NCBI GenBank assembly: GCA_028564675.1
Contig: JAOVVO010000189.1
Location: 1-64,000, forward strand
DNA from: Onchocerca lupi
Lineage: Eukaryota > Nematoda > Chromadorea > Rhabditida > Onchocercidae
Length of the DNA: 64,000 nucleotides
Reading direction: 5' to 3'
Below are positions 63,068 through 64,000 of the stretch, one piece after another. Position 1 is the first letter of the stretch; the number at the start of each line of letters is the position of its first letter. A program made the translations under genes and the position numbers. The notes under the pieces were generated by a model. The model searched no databases. It was given only the letters and a program-made list of their open reading frames with translations, and was not told the origin of the DNA.

Positions 63068-64000
63068 AAAAAAAATGATGAGCAGTCAAAACACAAGAGA
63101 AAAATTACCATTTGAAGTACTTCTTTCATCCTCTGTTTTACATTTGTTTCTCTTCTTTCCAATTCTTTTTCAATACTTTTCAAATACTCGGATTCCATTT
63201 TTTTCAATTCTTCTTTCTCACGCTCGTTTCTTTTCCTGAATTCATTTAAGGAACTTTTACCAATTGAAAGAATCTAACAAAATTTGGGAGTAAATTTAAT
63301 TATGGTTGTATATGACTTAAAAAAAATTACATGATATTACAAAACATAGAATAAAAAACAAACTCTGCTGCTTTTCGATTTCTCTCTTCATTTATTGTTA
63401 ACAAATGCTCGAATTCTTCATTCTCTTCCCTTGTTTCCTTAGCTATTATATCTTAAAATATTTTCGTTGCAAATTTTTATTTAAAGATGGTTAAACTTCA
63501 GAAAATACTTTTTAAATTAATTGAAACTGAAAAAAAAAATCCGTTGAAATATCTAAAAAACTTGTACCTTCATATTTATTTCTAGCAGATTCTTCTTTGA
63601 ACAATTTACGTAATGACACTATAGCATTATTGTAAACATGTCGACGCCACAATAATTCTTTGACAACATCAGGTTTCATCCAACGATGATGCACAACATG
63701 ATACAATATCTTCAAATATATATCCGCTTAATTTCCATGAATCCTTTTTGAATCATTATAAATTGAACATATCATAGAGATATAGAAGAGAGACTAATGC
63801 TTTGGCAATAAGTTATTTGAATGGATTTTCAAATTTAAAATAACCAATGACGGCAACGAATTAAGTAGAAACTAGGTATTTATAAAGCACGAGAAACTTG
63901 AATCTTGCTTTATGTAGAAAAATAATAACAAAATATAATACTCTTTTGGCAGGAGGGCAAATTGGTGGTTTCCCAGGTGGCGGAATCTTCCTGCTTATTG
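62655..64000 (-). CDS. mrps-26: mitochondrial ribosomal protein S26 (5' end outside window)
   Basis: Minus-strand exons, in phase: from beyond 64000 to 63942, then 63709-63568, 63451-63360, 63273-63109 and 62933-62655. The protein has a basic, Pro-rich start (RKIPPPGKPPICPPAKR), a long Arg/Glu/Lys helix spanning three exons (for example NEREKEELKKMESEYLKS and RRETNVKQRMKEV), and VERSKHFVTDETLDEKIEEA near the end, matching human MRPS26 VKNFITRENLEARVEAAL. It is a small-subunit protein of the mitochondrial ribosome. The last about 65 residues, with YYVPIPEKY and RMYDITLG, extend beyond the human C-terminus. The initiator and the targeting presequence lie outside the window. The family call rests on the C-terminal match and the overall helical layout. 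Confidence 0.75.
63015..63065. repeat. 51-base A homopolymer
   Basis: An uninterrupted run of 51 A on the plus strand (T on the coding strand) inside an intron of the mitochondrial ribosomal protein gene, followed after one G by nine more A. Its exact length is likely to vary or be misassembled. Confidence 0.9.

Noticed and set aside
62934..63089. Minus-strand frame with a long poly-Phe run
   Set aside because: It is the translated homopolymer in an intron; the coding exons on either side join in phase without it.
43888..63715. A four-gene operon on the minus strand
   Set aside because: The gaps are 0.75 to 1.7 kb, longer than the roughly 100-base spacing typical of nematode operons, and no second-leader signature can be proven from sequence alone.
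1..64000. Bacterial (for example Wolbachia) insertions or CRISPR arrays
   Set aside because: I saw no bacterial gene block and no regularly spaced repeats; the tandem repeats present are short and intronic.

Overview
This window looks like a nematode nuclear genome, and a filarial or other spirurid worm is my best guess. The DNA is very AT-rich, with many homopolymer A/T runs. Genes are cut into small exons by introns ending in TTTTCAG-type acceptors. Several start codons sit directly behind an acceptor-like sequence, as expected for spliced-leader trans-splicing. I saw no bacterial-style gene cluster, CRISPR array, intact transposon or convincing tRNA. The species call is inference; the gene calls rest on reading exons, splice phases and family motifs by eye.

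Layout, left to right. The 3' end of a mevalonate kinase gene (+, 115-944). A Tob/BTG-family gene resembling FOG-3 (+, 4246-5907), convergent with TXNDC9 (-, 6868-8285), which has a GC-AG intron. An unrecognised four-exon gene (+, 11460-14786). A small two-exon arginine/serine-rich protein gene (-, 19612-20214). A class I phosphatidylinositol transfer protein gene (+, 22129-25164). A divergent XLF/NHEJ1-like DNA-repair gene (+, 27398-28930), convergent with the proteasome lid subunit RPN12/PSMD8 (-, 29692-32114). RPN12 has two similar candidate first exons. Then a CCDC92-family coiled-coil gene (+, 35744-40972). A decayed fragment of 18S rRNA lies at 42132-42515.

The last third is a run of four minus-strand genes: mitochondrial ribosomal protein S26 (5' end outside the window), the WASP-interacting protein WIP, the TFIIH helicase XPD, and an ARAP-like PH/RhoGAP/RA protein without a visible ArfGAP domain. 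Gaps of about 0.75 to 1.7 kb between them give no strong case for an operon.

The genes are mostly unrelated housekeeping and signalling genes, so there is no single pathway. Two are DNA-repair factors (XPD for excision repair and transcription, XLF-like for end joining). Two act on actin and Rho signalling (WIP, ARAP-like). The most unusual items are the XLF-like gene with a C-terminal Ku-binding-like tail, the 18S pseudogene, the duplicated first exon of RPN12, the GC-AG intron, the ARAP-like protein without ArfGAP, and the orphan gene. I did not find a wholly new multi-gene system.
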